Source of the DNA: G713 sp034717835
GTDB taxonomy: Bacteria > Chloroflexota > Anaerolineae > B4-G1 > SLSP01
Assembly: GCA_034717835.1 (NCBI GenBank)
Contig: JAYELZ010000256.1
Span: forward strand, 1 to 64,000
DNA: 64,000 bases
Direction: 5' to 3'
Positions 24,095 to 31,980 of this stretch are shown in pieces. The stretch's first letter is position 1. Each line of letters begins with the position of its first letter. The position numbers and the translations under genes are program-made. Below the pieces are notes generated by a model. It worked only from the letters and a program-made list of their open reading frames with translations. It searched no databases and was not told the origin of the DNA.

Positions 24095-25120
24095 GTGGTA
24101 CTAACAGCGCCAGTTCTGCCCAAAATTGAAGTGGATGTAACTACTGCCAAATATGGGCGCTACATCATTGGCCCCATGGAGGGTGGTTATGGAGTGACCT
24201 TAGGTACTTCGTTACGACGAGTGTTGCTTTCTTCGTTGGAAGGAGCCGCCATTACTTCAATGCGCCTTACCGATACTTCACATGAATATGCAGCTATCCC
24301 TGGGGTCCGAGAGGATGTTCTTCAGGTGATGTTGCAGCTCAAGCAGGTCCGGATGGTCATGCGGGGCGACGGTACGCAGTATATGACTTTGCGTGTTGCT
24401 GGTGAAGGCGTGGTGACTGCTGGTGATGTCATGGCACCACCAGAGATAGAGATCATTAACCCGGATCTCTATTTGTTCACCGTTGATGATGATGTCCAAT
24501 TGGATTTTGAATTCACCGTTGAGAAAGGCCGTGGGTATTTACCCGCTAGTGAGCACGAGCGGATGCCCGTGGGTTACTTGCCGGTCGATGCTATCTTTGA
24601 TCCTATACGCAGAGTGGCTTTTGAGGTGACTCCAGCCCGGGTAGGCCAGCATACCAATTATGACCGACTTACGATGGAGATTTGGACCGATGGTTGTATT
24701 GTCCCCTTAACTGCATTGAAACAGGCGGCTGGTGTTTTGGTTAAACATTTCCGTCTGGTGGCTGGGGCCGAGATCAAACCCGAGGTGATCGAAACGGAGA
24801 AAAGCCTGGAAGAAGAGCATATTTCGGAACGAGCTTATGCCACTCCCATTGAGGATTTAGAACTAGGCGTCCGGGTCTATAATGCACTTAAACGTACCGG
24901 AATTTCCAATGTTGGTGAAATTTTAGAAATGCTACGGCATGGTAGCGATGATGCTTTGCTTGCTATTCGTAATTTTGGGGAGAAATCCCTTGAGGAACTG
25001 AAGGAAAATTTAGTCGAATTTGATTTCTTCGCCGCTGAAAAAGAAGTAACCGCAGAAGAATTTGAAGAAAAAGATTTAGAGAGTTTACTGGAAAGCGACG
25101 AGGAAGAGCCGGAACTTTAA
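24095..25120 (+). CDS. rpoA: RNA polymerase alpha subunit
   Basis: 341 residues from a GTG start preceded by AGGAGG (24085-24090); the open frame continues upstream inside rpsD but has no signal. The N-terminal domain dimerises and carries GGYGVTLGTSLRRVLLSSLEGAA. The C-terminal domain, which binds UP elements and activators, keeps the key Arg and Asn in VRVYNALKRTGI and ends with NFGEKSLEELKENL. An acidic tail of about 25 residues (EEFEEKDLESLLESDEEE) is added. It follows rpsD after 16 bases. Confidence 0.98.
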   Translation: MVLTAPVLPKIEVDVTTAKYGRYIIGPMEGGYGVTLGTSLRRVLLSSLEGAAITSMRLTDTSHEYAAIPGVREDVLQVMLQLKQVRMVMRGDGTQYMTLRVAGEGVVTAGDVMAPPEIEIINPDLYLFTVDDDVQLDFEFTVEKGRGYLPASEHERMPVGYLPVDAIFDPIRRVAFEVTPARVGQHTNYDRLTMEIWTDGCIVPLTALKQAAGVLVKHFRLVAGAEIKPEVIETEKSLEEEHISERAYATPIEDLELGVRVYNALKRTGISNVGEILEMLRHGSDDALLAIRNFGEKSLEELKENLVEFDFFAAEKEVTAEEFEEKDLESLLESDEEEPEL

Positions 25121-25135
25121 GGTAGGAGGTTTAGA

Positions 25136-25528
25136 ATGCGACATCGTGTCGCGGGTAAAAAGTTAAGTCGTTCAACTGCTCATCGTAAGGCATTGCGCCG
25201 TAATCTCGTGATGGCATTGTTCCGTCATGGGCGGATTCGCACTACACGAGCCAAGGCGGAAGCTATGCGTGGGCAGGCGGAGAAGTTGATTACACGTGCT
25301 AAACGTGGTTTGGTGGAAGAAAAGGAAAACCCCGCGCAGGGTGTTCATGCTCGGCGTGTGGTGGCCTCACAATTGAACAATGATCGCAAGCTCGTGGGGA
25401 AACTTTTCGACGAGATTGCTCCACGTTATATGGAGCGACCAGGTGGCTATACGCGTATGTTCAAGTTGGGTGTGCGCAAGGGGGATGCTGCCCCCATGGT
25501 ACTTTTAGAACTGGTAGAAGAGGAATAG
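25136..25528 (+). CDS. rplQ: 50S ribosomal protein L17
   Basis: 130 residues. MRHRVAGKKLSRSTAHRKALRRNL and the C-terminal GGYTRMFKLGVRKGDAAPMVLLELV are characteristic. It lies near the tunnel exit. AGGTAGGAGGTTTAG precedes the ATG. Position after rpoA is the conserved end of the alpha operon. Confidence 0.97.
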   Translation: MRHRVAGKKLSRSTAHRKALRRNLVMALFRHGRIRTTRAKAEAMRGQAEKLITRAKRGLVEEKENPAQGVHARRVVASQLNNDRKLVGKLFDEIAPRYMERPGGYTRMFKLGVRKGDAAPMVLLELVEEE

Positions 25529-25546
25529 TAAGGGAGCGTTCAATCT

Positions 25547-26275
25547 GTGCGGGTGAAGGCCATCGTTGCCTACGATGGAACCGAGTATAAGGGATTCCAG
25601 ATACAAAAAGATGTCCCTACGGTGCAGGAGGAATTGGAACGGGTTTTAACACAATTAGCCACAGTTCCAATTCGTATTCTGTTTGCGGGACGAACGGATG
25701 CCGGAGTACACGCTACAGGGCAGGTTATTGCCTTCGATCTAATTTGGCAACATAATCTTGGCAATCTCCACCGGGGTATGAATGCTCTACTCTCTGAGCA
25801 AATAGCAATCAAAGGTCTTGAGCAAGTGGCGGAGGATTTTCACCCACGCTTTGACGCAGTTCGGAGAAGCTATCGCTATAAAATATATCGGGCAGTAGTT
25901 CGGAATCCTTTGGTCGGCCGTTACAGTTTGCATATATCTACAGAACTTTCTGTTCTGGCTATGCAAAAGGCAGCACAATCTTTGATAGGAATACATGATT
26001 TTGGGGCTTTCGGTACGCCTCCGCAGGGGAATATCACAGTTCGTGAGATTTTTGATGCCTCTTGGCAGAGAGCAGACGATTGGTTGATTTTTGATATCAC
26101 CGCCAATGCTTTTCTCTACCGCATGGTGCGTATTTTGGTGGGTACTATGTTGCGGGTGGGTTCTAATTCCCTGACGGGAGAAGAGTTCCGAGAGATGTTG
26201 CGGACACAGAATCGGAGGAAGGCTGGGCCTGCCGTGGCAGCGCAAGGACTGACACTTGAAGCCGTGGCTTATTGA
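25547..26275 (+). CDS. truA: tRNA pseudouridine(38-40) synthase
   Basis: 242 residues from GTG, preceded by AAGGGAGCG. TruA converts uridines 38-40 of tRNA anticodon arms to pseudouridine. The catalytic Asp51 lies in AGRTDAGVHATGQV; RSYRYKIYRA and the C-terminal NAFLYRMVRILVGTMLRVG are conserved family stretches. Location between rplQ and rplM-rpsI is a common arrangement in Gram-positives and Chloroflexi. Confidence 0.95.
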   Translation: MRVKAIVAYDGTEYKGFQIQKDVPTVQEELERVLTQLATVPIRILFAGRTDAGVHATGQVIAFDLIWQHNLGNLHRGMNALLSEQIAIKGLEQVAEDFHPRFDAVRRSYRYKIYRAVVRNPLVGRYSLHISTELSVLAMQKAAQSLIGIHDFGAFGTPPQGNITVREIFDASWQRADDWLIFDITANAFLYRMVRILVGTMLRVGSNSLTGEEFREMLRTQNRRKAGPAVAAQGLTLEAVAY

Positions 26276-26342
26276 GTTCTATTCTGGCGGTTTTAGTATT
26301 AGGTCAGTAAAGAGCACTCGTATGTTAGAGGGAGTAATTAAA

Positions 26343-26789
26343 GTGAAGAATGTAAAAATAGAAAAAACATATATGGCCAAGCCTGGCGAAATTTCACATG
26401 ATTGGTACATTGTGGATGCGGCAGGTAAGACCTTGGGGCGTTTGGCTACTGAGGTGGCTCGCATTTTGCGGGGGAAACATAAGCCACAGTACACGCCGCA
26501 TATTGATAGTGGTGATTATGTCGTCGTCATCAACGCCGCAAAGGTGGAAGTGACCGGCCGCAAATTGGACCAGAAAAACTATTATCATTTTTCCGGATAT
26601 CCGAGCGGCTTGAAAGCCACGCCTTTGAGGAAGATGATGGAGAAATCCCCCGATCAGGTGATCATCAAAGCGGTTAGAGGTATGTTACCGCATAATGTCT
26701 TGGGCCGTAAGGTCATCAAGAAGTTGAAGGTATATGCCGGCTCGGAACATCCGCATCAGGCACAACAACCTCAACCACTGGAATTGTAA
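26343..26789 (+). CDS. rplM: 50S ribosomal protein L13
   Basis: 148 residues from the GTG at 26343, which has GAGGGAG eight bases upstream; the frame is open back into truA. L13 is an early 23S-binding protein. DWYIVDAAGKTLGRLATEVA, NAAKVEVTGRK and RGMLPHNVLGRKVIKKLKVYAG are signatures; the start could also be the ATG at 26322. It pairs with rpsI as usual. Confidence 0.95.
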   Translation: MKNVKIEKTYMAKPGEISHDWYIVDAAGKTLGRLATEVARILRGKHKPQYTPHIDSGDYVVVINAAKVEVTGRKLDQKNYYHFSGYPSGLKATPLRKMMEKSPDQVIIKAVRGMLPHNVLGRKVIKKLKVYAGSEHPHQAQQPQPLEL

Positions 26790-26799
26790 GGAGTCGAGA

Positions 26800-27198
26800 A
26801 TGGCAGAGACACGTTATTATGAGGGTTTAGGACGTCGCAAGCGAGCTACCGCACGTGTTCGCATCTACCCTGGTGGTGCAGGGCAAGTGCTGATAAATGG
26901 TAAGGATTACCAAGAGTACTTTGGGCGTAAATTTGATTGGCGTCATATTGTGTCCCCTTTCAAAGTTACGCAAACTGAAGGACTTTTTGATGTTACCGTA
27001 CAGACCAAGGGTGGTGGAATTACCGGGCAATCCGAGGCTGTGCAACTAGGCACGGCGCGTGCTTTGTTAAGGTATGACCCAGACCTGCGACCTGCCTTGC
27101 GCAAGGCGGGGTTCTTGACCCGCGATGCGCGTGAAAAGGAACGCAAAAAGCCAGGTCTGCGCGGGGCGCGCAAGGCGACTCAGTACACCAAGCGTTAA
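26800..27198 (+). CDS. rpsI: 30S ribosomal protein S9
   Basis: 132 residues from the ATG at 26800, preceded by AAGGAGTCGAGA. YYEGLGRRKRATARVRIYPGG and the C-terminal RKKPGLRGARKATQYTKR, whose last Arg touches P-site tRNA, are diagnostic. It is the last gene of the + strand ribosomal cluster, followed by two terminators. Confidence 0.97.
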   Translation: MAETRYYEGLGRRKRATARVRIYPGGAGQVLINGKDYQEYFGRKFDWRHIVSPFKVTQTEGLFDVTVQTKGGGITGQSEAVQLGTARALLRYDPDLRPALRKAGFLTRDAREKERKKPGLRGARKATQYTKR

Positions 27199-27241
27199 AT
27201 TTTACAAGCTGAAGTTGCTTTTTAAGTGGATTGCACACTGG

Positions 27242-27281
27242 GCAGGTAGATGTTATTACATCTACCTGCTATTGTCTTTTT
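27242..27281 (+). terminator. Intrinsic terminator after rpsI
   Basis: GCAGGTAGATG (27242-27252) and CATCTACCTGC (27259-27269) form a perfect 11-bp stem with a six-base loop, followed by TATTGTCTTTTT. Confidence 0.9.
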
Positions 27282-27294
27282 GATAATGATTATA

Positions 27295-27321
27295 AACGCC
27301 ACCCTTGAGGGTGGCGTTTTT
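27295..27321 (+). terminator. Second, tandem intrinsic terminator
   Basis: AACGCCACCC (27295-27304) and GGGTGGCGTT (27309-27318) form a 10-bp stem with a TTGA loop, followed by TTT. It ends 17 bases before the mazG ATG, so it could also attenuate read-through into mazG. Confidence 0.85.
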
Positions 27322-27337
27322 CATATTGGAGGTAGTG

Positions 27338-28768
27338 ATGTCGCAAATCACGATTGTGGGAATGGGGCCGGGCGGGGCGCAGCATCTTACGCGAGAAGCT
27401 TGGCAGGTATTGGCTGGGGCTGATGAGATTTGGCTGCGTACATTGCATCATCCAGGAGTTGAAGAGCTGCCGCAGCGAATAAAATTATTTACTTTTGATG
27501 CTTTTTACGAAGAGCAAGAAACCTTTGAGCAAGTTTACCGACAGATTGCGACGAAGGTACTAGCTCTGGGAAAACGTGAACAAGGGGTGATTTACGCGGT
27601 TCCAGGGCATCCTTTGGTGGGGGAGTCAGCTGTACTCCAAATTCTCCGTGAGGCCCAGGTTGAGGGCATATCCACTCAAGTGGTGGCCGGATTGAGTTTC
27701 ATTGAGCCGGTTTTGACTGCGTTGGAGATCGATGCATTGGACGGCTTGCAGATTATGGATGCTCTAGCGGTGATGGCCTTGCAACATCCGCCGCTGAACC
27801 CTGATTTTCCTGCATTGATTGGACAAATTTACAATCAGACGGTGGCCTCTGAGCTAAAGATGACGTTGATGAACCAATACCCTGATGAACATGAGGTGGT
27901 GTTAGTTGAGGAGGCCGGAACCGGGGCGCAGCAACTTAAGCGATTGTCCTTGTACGAGGTGGATCGGCAGCCGGTGGGCTTGTTGAGCGCACTCTATGTG
28001 CCCTCTCTGCCGACTTATAATTGCAGTTTCGAGGTCTTCCAGGCGATAATCGCGCGCTTGCGTGCCCCGGGAGGCTGCCCCTGGGATCGTCAACAGACAC
28101 ACGCGAGCCTACGCGATAATTTGTTGGAAGAGGCTTATGAGGTATTAGAGGCTATTGATCGTGGCGACGAGGCGGCCTTGCAGGAGGAACTGGGGGACTT
28201 ACTGCTTCAAGTGGGGCTACATGCTCAAATCGCTACTGAATATGGGGAGTTCAGGATGTCTGACGTGATTGCAGGCATCAACGCTAAGTTGCAGCATCGC
28301 CATCCGCATGTGTGGGGCGAGGTGGAAGTGGAGGACGTGGCTGAAGTCCATTTGACTTGGGAAGCTCTCAAGCAACAGGAGCGGGAAGCCAAAGGTCAGG
28401 CGGCGCGTTCGTTGTTGGATGGAGTTCCCAAGTCTCTGCCAGCGCTCGCGCAGGCGTATACTTATGGCAATCGTGCCCGGAATGTGGGTTTTACACTTGA
28501 TATTCAGGATTTGCAGAGACGTGTGAATGAGTTCCTGGCCAGTTTAGATAATGCCCAACCGGAGCTACAGACCGCGCAACTTGGCGAACTACTCTTCTCG
28601 TTGGTGGATTGGGCCCGTCTGGCGGAGATTGATCCTGAGAGTGCGTTACGTGAGGCGAATCTGCAGTTTGCGCAACGCTTCCAGGAGCTTGAGTCCGTAG
28701 CCCGACAACAGGGTCTCCCACTGGCGGAGTTACGTGAGAGTGAGAAAGTAACTTTACGTCCTATTTAA
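27338..28768 (+). CDS. mazG: Two-domain MazG: tetrapyrrole-methylase-like domain plus nucleotide pyrophosphohydrolase
   Basis: 476 residues from the ATG at 27338, preceded by TTGGAGGTAGTG; an earlier in-frame ATG (27305) lies inside the terminator stem and is rejected. The first ~210 residues are a SAM-methylase-like (CobA/YabN) fold, with ITIVGMGPGGAQHLT at the start and GVIYAVPGHPLVGES. From about residue 235 comes the MazG domain: GGCPWDRQQTH, the metal-binding EEAYEVLEAID and EELGDLLLQVGLHAQ. It should hydrolyse NTPs or modified nucleotides to NMP and pyrophosphate. This is the architecture of Bacillus YabN; the methylase-like domain usually has no known substrate. Confidence 0.92.
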   Translation: MSQITIVGMGPGGAQHLTREAWQVLAGADEIWLRTLHHPGVEELPQRIKLFTFDAFYEEQETFEQVYRQIATKVLALGKREQGVIYAVPGHPLVGESAVLQILREAQVEGISTQVVAGLSFIEPVLTALEIDALDGLQIMDALAVMALQHPPLNPDFPALIGQIYNQTVASELKMTLMNQYPDEHEVVLVEEAGTGAQQLKRLSLYEVDRQPVGLLSALYVPSLPTYNCSFEVFQAIIARLRAPGGCPWDRQQTHASLRDNLLEEAYEVLEAIDRGDEAALQEELGDLLLQVGLHAQIATEYGEFRMSDVIAGINAKLQHRHPHVWGEVEVEDVAEVHLTWEALKQQEREAKGQAARSLLDGVPKSLPALAQAYTYGNRARNVGFTLDIQDLQRRVNEFLASLDNAQPELQTAQLGELLFSLVDWARLAEIDPESALREANLQFAQRFQELESVARQQGLPLAELRESEKVTLRPI

Positions 28769-28838
28769 GATTGATTAGAGGTGAAGTTGTGTAGCTGTTC
28801 CGGTTGGCACTTTAGGGGGAGACTAGTTTGATCATTAC

Positions 28839-28866
28839 TTGTTTCCCCTTTTCTTTGGTGTATAAT
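28839..28866 (+). promoter_or_regulatory. Promoter of the tandem LysM-M23 genes
   Basis: TTGTTT (28839-28844), 16 bases, TATAAT (28861-28866). Predicted start near 28873, about 24 bases before the chosen ATG. Confidence 0.6.
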
Positions 28867-28896
28867 GGATACGTTGCGTTGAGGCGCGACTCATTT

Positions 28897-30081
28897 ATGA
28901 ATAAAATAGAAAATTCGTTTACAAAAGCTACAGCTATGGGTACGAGGAGCCTCGGAGATATGGCTAATGCTTTGAGAAAATTTGTTGTAGGGGCTTGGCG
29001 ATTACTTGGCGAGCGACAGGCCGTTGTTTCACTATTGGGACGTTACAGCGCGCATATGGCTATTATCGCGTTGGCGTTCCTTTTAATTTCTCTTCAACAT
29101 TTTTCCTTTGCTAGTACCCTCGTGGCCGGCGGGCCGCTCCCCTCTTTGAAGGCCGTAGCAGAGCCGCTGGCTACTCCTACCTCTGCCGTTGATGTTCTAG
29201 ACTCCTGGCAGATTCCAGTGCAGGAGGCCATCACTAGAAAGGCCTTGCCCTATACGGATATTCCAGAACGAGTACGTCTGGAAGTGATTACTTACACTGT
29301 CCAAGCCAATGATACGGTGTGGGGTATTGCCGAGCATTTTGAACTTGCTCCGACGACCATTGTTTGGTCTAATATGGAGGTTTTGCAAGGCGCTCCGTGG
29401 TTGTTGCAGCCCGGCTTGACATTGGATATCCCGCCTGTGGATGGAGCTTACCATACCGTTGGTGCCGGGGAGTCGGTGACCAGCATTGCGGCTGATTACG
29501 AGGTGGAAACCGCGACGATTTACAATATTTGGAATGGTTTGGAGCGCGGTAACGCGATTCGCGAAGGTCAAATTTTGGTCATTCCCGGGGGTATTGGCGA
29601 GGACTTTGATTGGGAGCCGCCGCCACCACCTGCGCAGACCGGGGTGGCCTCGGCTAATTATAGTTACGGTTTTTGTGGCAATGTGGGTGTGAGTGGCCCC
29701 GGGGCTAATGGTTGGTTTGGGTTGCCTACCGGTTCCTATGCTGTCTCTGGATATGTTTTCCATGACCCCCGTAATCCCAGACATAATGGATTAGATTATC
29801 GTTGTCATCTGGGCGATGCTATTTATGCGGCTGATAATGGGGTAGTTGTTTATGCCGGTTGGGCCAACGGATATGGCAATCTGGTTAAAGTTGATCATGG
29901 GAATGGCTTTATGACTTACTACGCACATCTGGACTCGGTTTGGGTGAGTTGTGGACAGGCAATTTATCAAGGTAGCGTGGTAGGGCCTTGTGGTACGACT
30001 GGTTGGTCAACGGGGCCGCATTTGCATTTTGAAATCCGTAGTGGCGGCGTACCTCAGAATCCGGCTTTCTACCAGCCGTAA
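28897..30081 (+). CDS. LysM-M23 cell-wall endopeptidase, first of a tandem pair
   Basis: 394 residues from the ATG at 28897 (an upstream in-frame start would precede the promoter's transcription start). A membrane segment (about 51-71) is followed by a linker and two LysM domains (about 127-175, YTVQANDTVWGIAEHF; and 185-230, HTVGAGESVTSIAADY). A C-terminal M23 peptidase domain (about 285-390) follows. Zinc ligands are seen in HNGLDY and HLHFEI, with the YYAHL motif between. It should cut peptide cross-bridges of peptidoglycan outside the cell. Four cysteines in the M23 region (FCGN, YRCH, SCGQ, PCGT), absent from the paralog downstream, may form disulphides. The next gene starts five bases later. 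Confidence 0.88.
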   Translation: MNKIENSFTKATAMGTRSLGDMANALRKFVVGAWRLLGERQAVVSLLGRYSAHMAIIALAFLLISLQHFSFASTLVAGGPLPSLKAVAEPLATPTSAVDVLDSWQIPVQEAITRKALPYTDIPERVRLEVITYTVQANDTVWGIAEHFELAPTTIVWSNMEVLQGAPWLLQPGLTLDIPPVDGAYHTVGAGESVTSIAADYEVETATIYNIWNGLERGNAIREGQILVIPGGIGEDFDWEPPPPPAQTGVASANYSYGFCGNVGVSGPGANGWFGLPTGSYAVSGYVFHDPRNPRHNGLDYRCHLGDAIYAADNGVVVYAGWANGYGNLVKVDHGNGFMTYYAHLDSVWVSCGQAIYQGSVVGPCGTTGWSTGPHLHFEIRSGGVPQNPAFYQP

Positions 30082-30086
30082 GGATT

Positions 30087-31208
30087 ATGGTGGGATCAGT
30101 AGAAGTACGCGAGCCAGCAGCGTGGCGTGGGCAATTCCTAACCCAGGCCATTGCTGTTTTTGTGGCTAGAATTTGGCATTGGAACGCGGATCGTTCTGGA
30201 CAACGTCCGTTACTGGGGCGTTTGGCGGCTCATCTAGCTGTATTCCTCGTTGCACTGTTGATTTGGGGCGGCGGGGGCTTGCATTTCCCCTCTCTTTTAG
30301 GCGTTTCCTCCCAAGCAGCTAATTTGCCTGCCTCCCAATTATTGACTGGACAAGTGTCTAATAGCCAGAGCGCGGTGACTTCTACGCGCGCTTATTATCG
30401 CGCTAACTCTAGTGGCCTGATTCCGCGCCAGCCTAAACCACACACAGCTATCCCCGTCCGTCCACGCTTGGAAGTGGTAACTTATCAGGTACAGCCGGGC
30501 GATACCACAGAATCCATTGCCGCGGATTTTGGCCTACAACCGACTACTATTATGTGGTCTAATCCCTCTATTGAAAAATCCCCCGATTTGTTGAAGTTGG
30601 GACAGGAATTGTTTATTTTGCCGTTAGATGGCGTTTATCACACGGTGAAGGAAGGGGACGTTCTAGAATCGCTGGCTGAAGATTATAAAGTCTCGGTGCG
30701 GGATATCGTTAAATGCAGATTTAATAGCATTTCTTCCGAAGGGCGGTTGACGGTAGGTAGCAAAATTATTGTCCCTAGCGGCACGAAACCTTACGAGCGG
30801 CAGCAGGTGGTGGCTTATGCTGGCACGGTTTCTGCAGAGGCCGTCGGAGGGGGGATTTTCTTCTGGCCAGTGCGTGGCTGGATCAGCCAAGGGTACTGGT
30901 GGGGGCATCGGGCTGTTGATATTGCGAATGATGTGGGTACGGCGATTAAGGCTGCCGATGTGGGGTATGTGAGTTTTGCGGGTTGGACGGATATTGGTTA
31001 CGGTTATCTGGTGGTGTTGGATCATGCCAATGGGTACCAAACTTATTACGCCCATCTGAGCGATTTTTTCGTGGCTGCCGGCCAAACTGTGCAGGCTGGG
31101 CAGGTTATTGGTGCTATGGGCAGTACGGGTAACTCTACCGGGCCGCATTTACATTTTGAGATACGCTATAATCATTATCCGACGAACCCTTTGATCTACT
31201 TGCCGTAA
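30087..31208 (+). CDS. LysM-M23 cell-wall endopeptidase, second of a tandem pair
   Basis: 373 residues. Same plan as the gene before it: membrane segment (about 44-62, HLAVFLVALLIWGGGG), two LysM domains (YQVQPGDTTESIAADF; HTVKEGDVLESLAEDY) and a C-terminal M23 domain. The M23 motifs are GHRAVDIA (His and Asp ligands), YYAHLSDF and HLHFEIRY. The pair clearly arose by duplication but has diverged widely. This copy lacks the extra M23 cysteines. It has no strong ribosome-binding site and lies five bases after its partner, so it is co-transcribed and probably coupled. A terminator follows at 31235. Confidence 0.88.
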   Translation: MVGSVEVREPAAWRGQFLTQAIAVFVARIWHWNADRSGQRPLLGRLAAHLAVFLVALLIWGGGGLHFPSLLGVSSQAANLPASQLLTGQVSNSQSAVTSTRAYYRANSSGLIPRQPKPHTAIPVRPRLEVVTYQVQPGDTTESIAADFGLQPTTIMWSNPSIEKSPDLLKLGQELFILPLDGVYHTVKEGDVLESLAEDYKVSVRDIVKCRFNSISSEGRLTVGSKIIVPSGTKPYERQQVVAYAGTVSAEAVGGGIFFWPVRGWISQGYWWGHRAVDIANDVGTAIKAADVGYVSFAGWTDIGYGYLVVLDHANGYQTYYAHLSDFFVAAGQTVQAGQVIGAMGSTGNSTGPHLHFEIRYNHYPTNPLIYLP

Positions 31209-31234
31209 TCAGGGGCGTAGTTAGTAACTGTTTT

Positions 31235-31258
31235 GCGGGCCGTGAGGCCCGTTTTTTT
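31235..31258 (+). terminator. Intrinsic terminator after the LysM-M23 pair
   Basis: CGGGCC (31236-31241), loop GTGA, GGCCCG (31246-31251), then seven T. Confidence 0.92.
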
Positions 31259-31292
31259 ATGAGATAATTGTTTACGAGGAGAGGTTGGCACG

Positions 31293-31925
31293 ATGGAGAT
31301 TACTATAGAGCTGGCACGCGGCTTATATCAAGCGGCAGATAGCGTCCATGATTTCGATCATATTTTGCGCGTGTGGCATCTGGCTGAACGTATTGCGTTG
31401 GCAGAAGGGGCAGATTTGAAGGTGGTGCGTCCGGCAGCATTACTGCATGATTGGGGAAGGGCAGTAGCACAGGCGGATGGAGAGGATCATGCGGCGCTGG
31501 CGGCTACCCGCGCGCGCGAACTGCTCGCGGGGGAACCGCCGGAGTGGGTGACGGCGGTAACACATGCCATTGCCGCGCATCGCTTCCGCACCCTTCCGCA
31601 CCCGAAGACTTTGGAAGCGCAGGTGCTCTTTGATGCGGATAAGTTGGATGCCATTGGCGCCATCGGAGTAGCGCGGGCCTTTGCTTATGGCGGTGCGCAT
31701 GGCCAACGTTTGTGGGCAGCGTTAGACGAAATCGACGCGGAACGTTGGGCCGAGGAGGGGGATGCTCCAGACGCTCATACGCCGGTACATGAATTTGTGG
31801 TGAAACTCTCGCATCTCAAGGAACGACTTTACACTGTCACCGGACGGGCGATTGCGGAGGAGCGGGATCGTTATATGCGGGACTTTTACCGGCGGTTGGA
31901 TGATGAAGTACGTGGCAAACAGTAG
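31293..31925 (+). CDS. HD-domain phosphohydrolase
   Basis: 210 residues. The HD superfamily metal ligands are visible: VHDFDHILRVWHLA near the N-terminus, LLHDWGRA (the HD pair, near residue 52), a later HAIAAHRF and the Asp in LFDADKLDAIGAIG. It resembles the YedJ/YpgQ-like group of stand-alone HD hydrolases, which act on nucleotides or similar phosphoesters; the substrate cannot be told. GAGGAGAGGTTGGCACG precedes the ATG. It ends 56 bases from the oppositely oriented lysS, with a shared hairpin between them. Confidence 0.85.
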   Translation: MEITIELARGLYQAADSVHDFDHILRVWHLAERIALAEGADLKVVRPAALLHDWGRAVAQADGEDHAALAATRARELLAGEPPEWVTAVTHAIAAHRFRTLPHPKTLEAQVLFDADKLDAIGAIGVARAFAYGGAHGQRLWAALDEIDAERWAEEGDAPDAHTPVHEFVVKLSHLKERLYTVTGRAIAEERDRYMRDFYRRLDDEVRGKQ

Positions 31926-31936
31926 TTGCTATTGGT

Positions 31937-31980
31937 GGCGGCGCTAGGCTACTGTGTGTGGCCAGCGCCGCCGTTGAGTT
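31937..31980 (+). terminator. Hairpin between the convergent HD-hydrolase and lysS genes
   Basis: GGCGGCGCT (31937-31945) and AGCGCCGCC (31964-31972) form a perfect 9-bp stem, with GGC/GCC pairing inside. On the + strand it is followed by GTTGAGTTTTA, a weak T-tract, so it most likely ends the HD gene transcript. Confidence 0.6.

Noticed and set aside
27305..27337. Earlier ATG of mazG
   Set aside because: It lies within the second terminator hairpin and has no ribosome-binding site.
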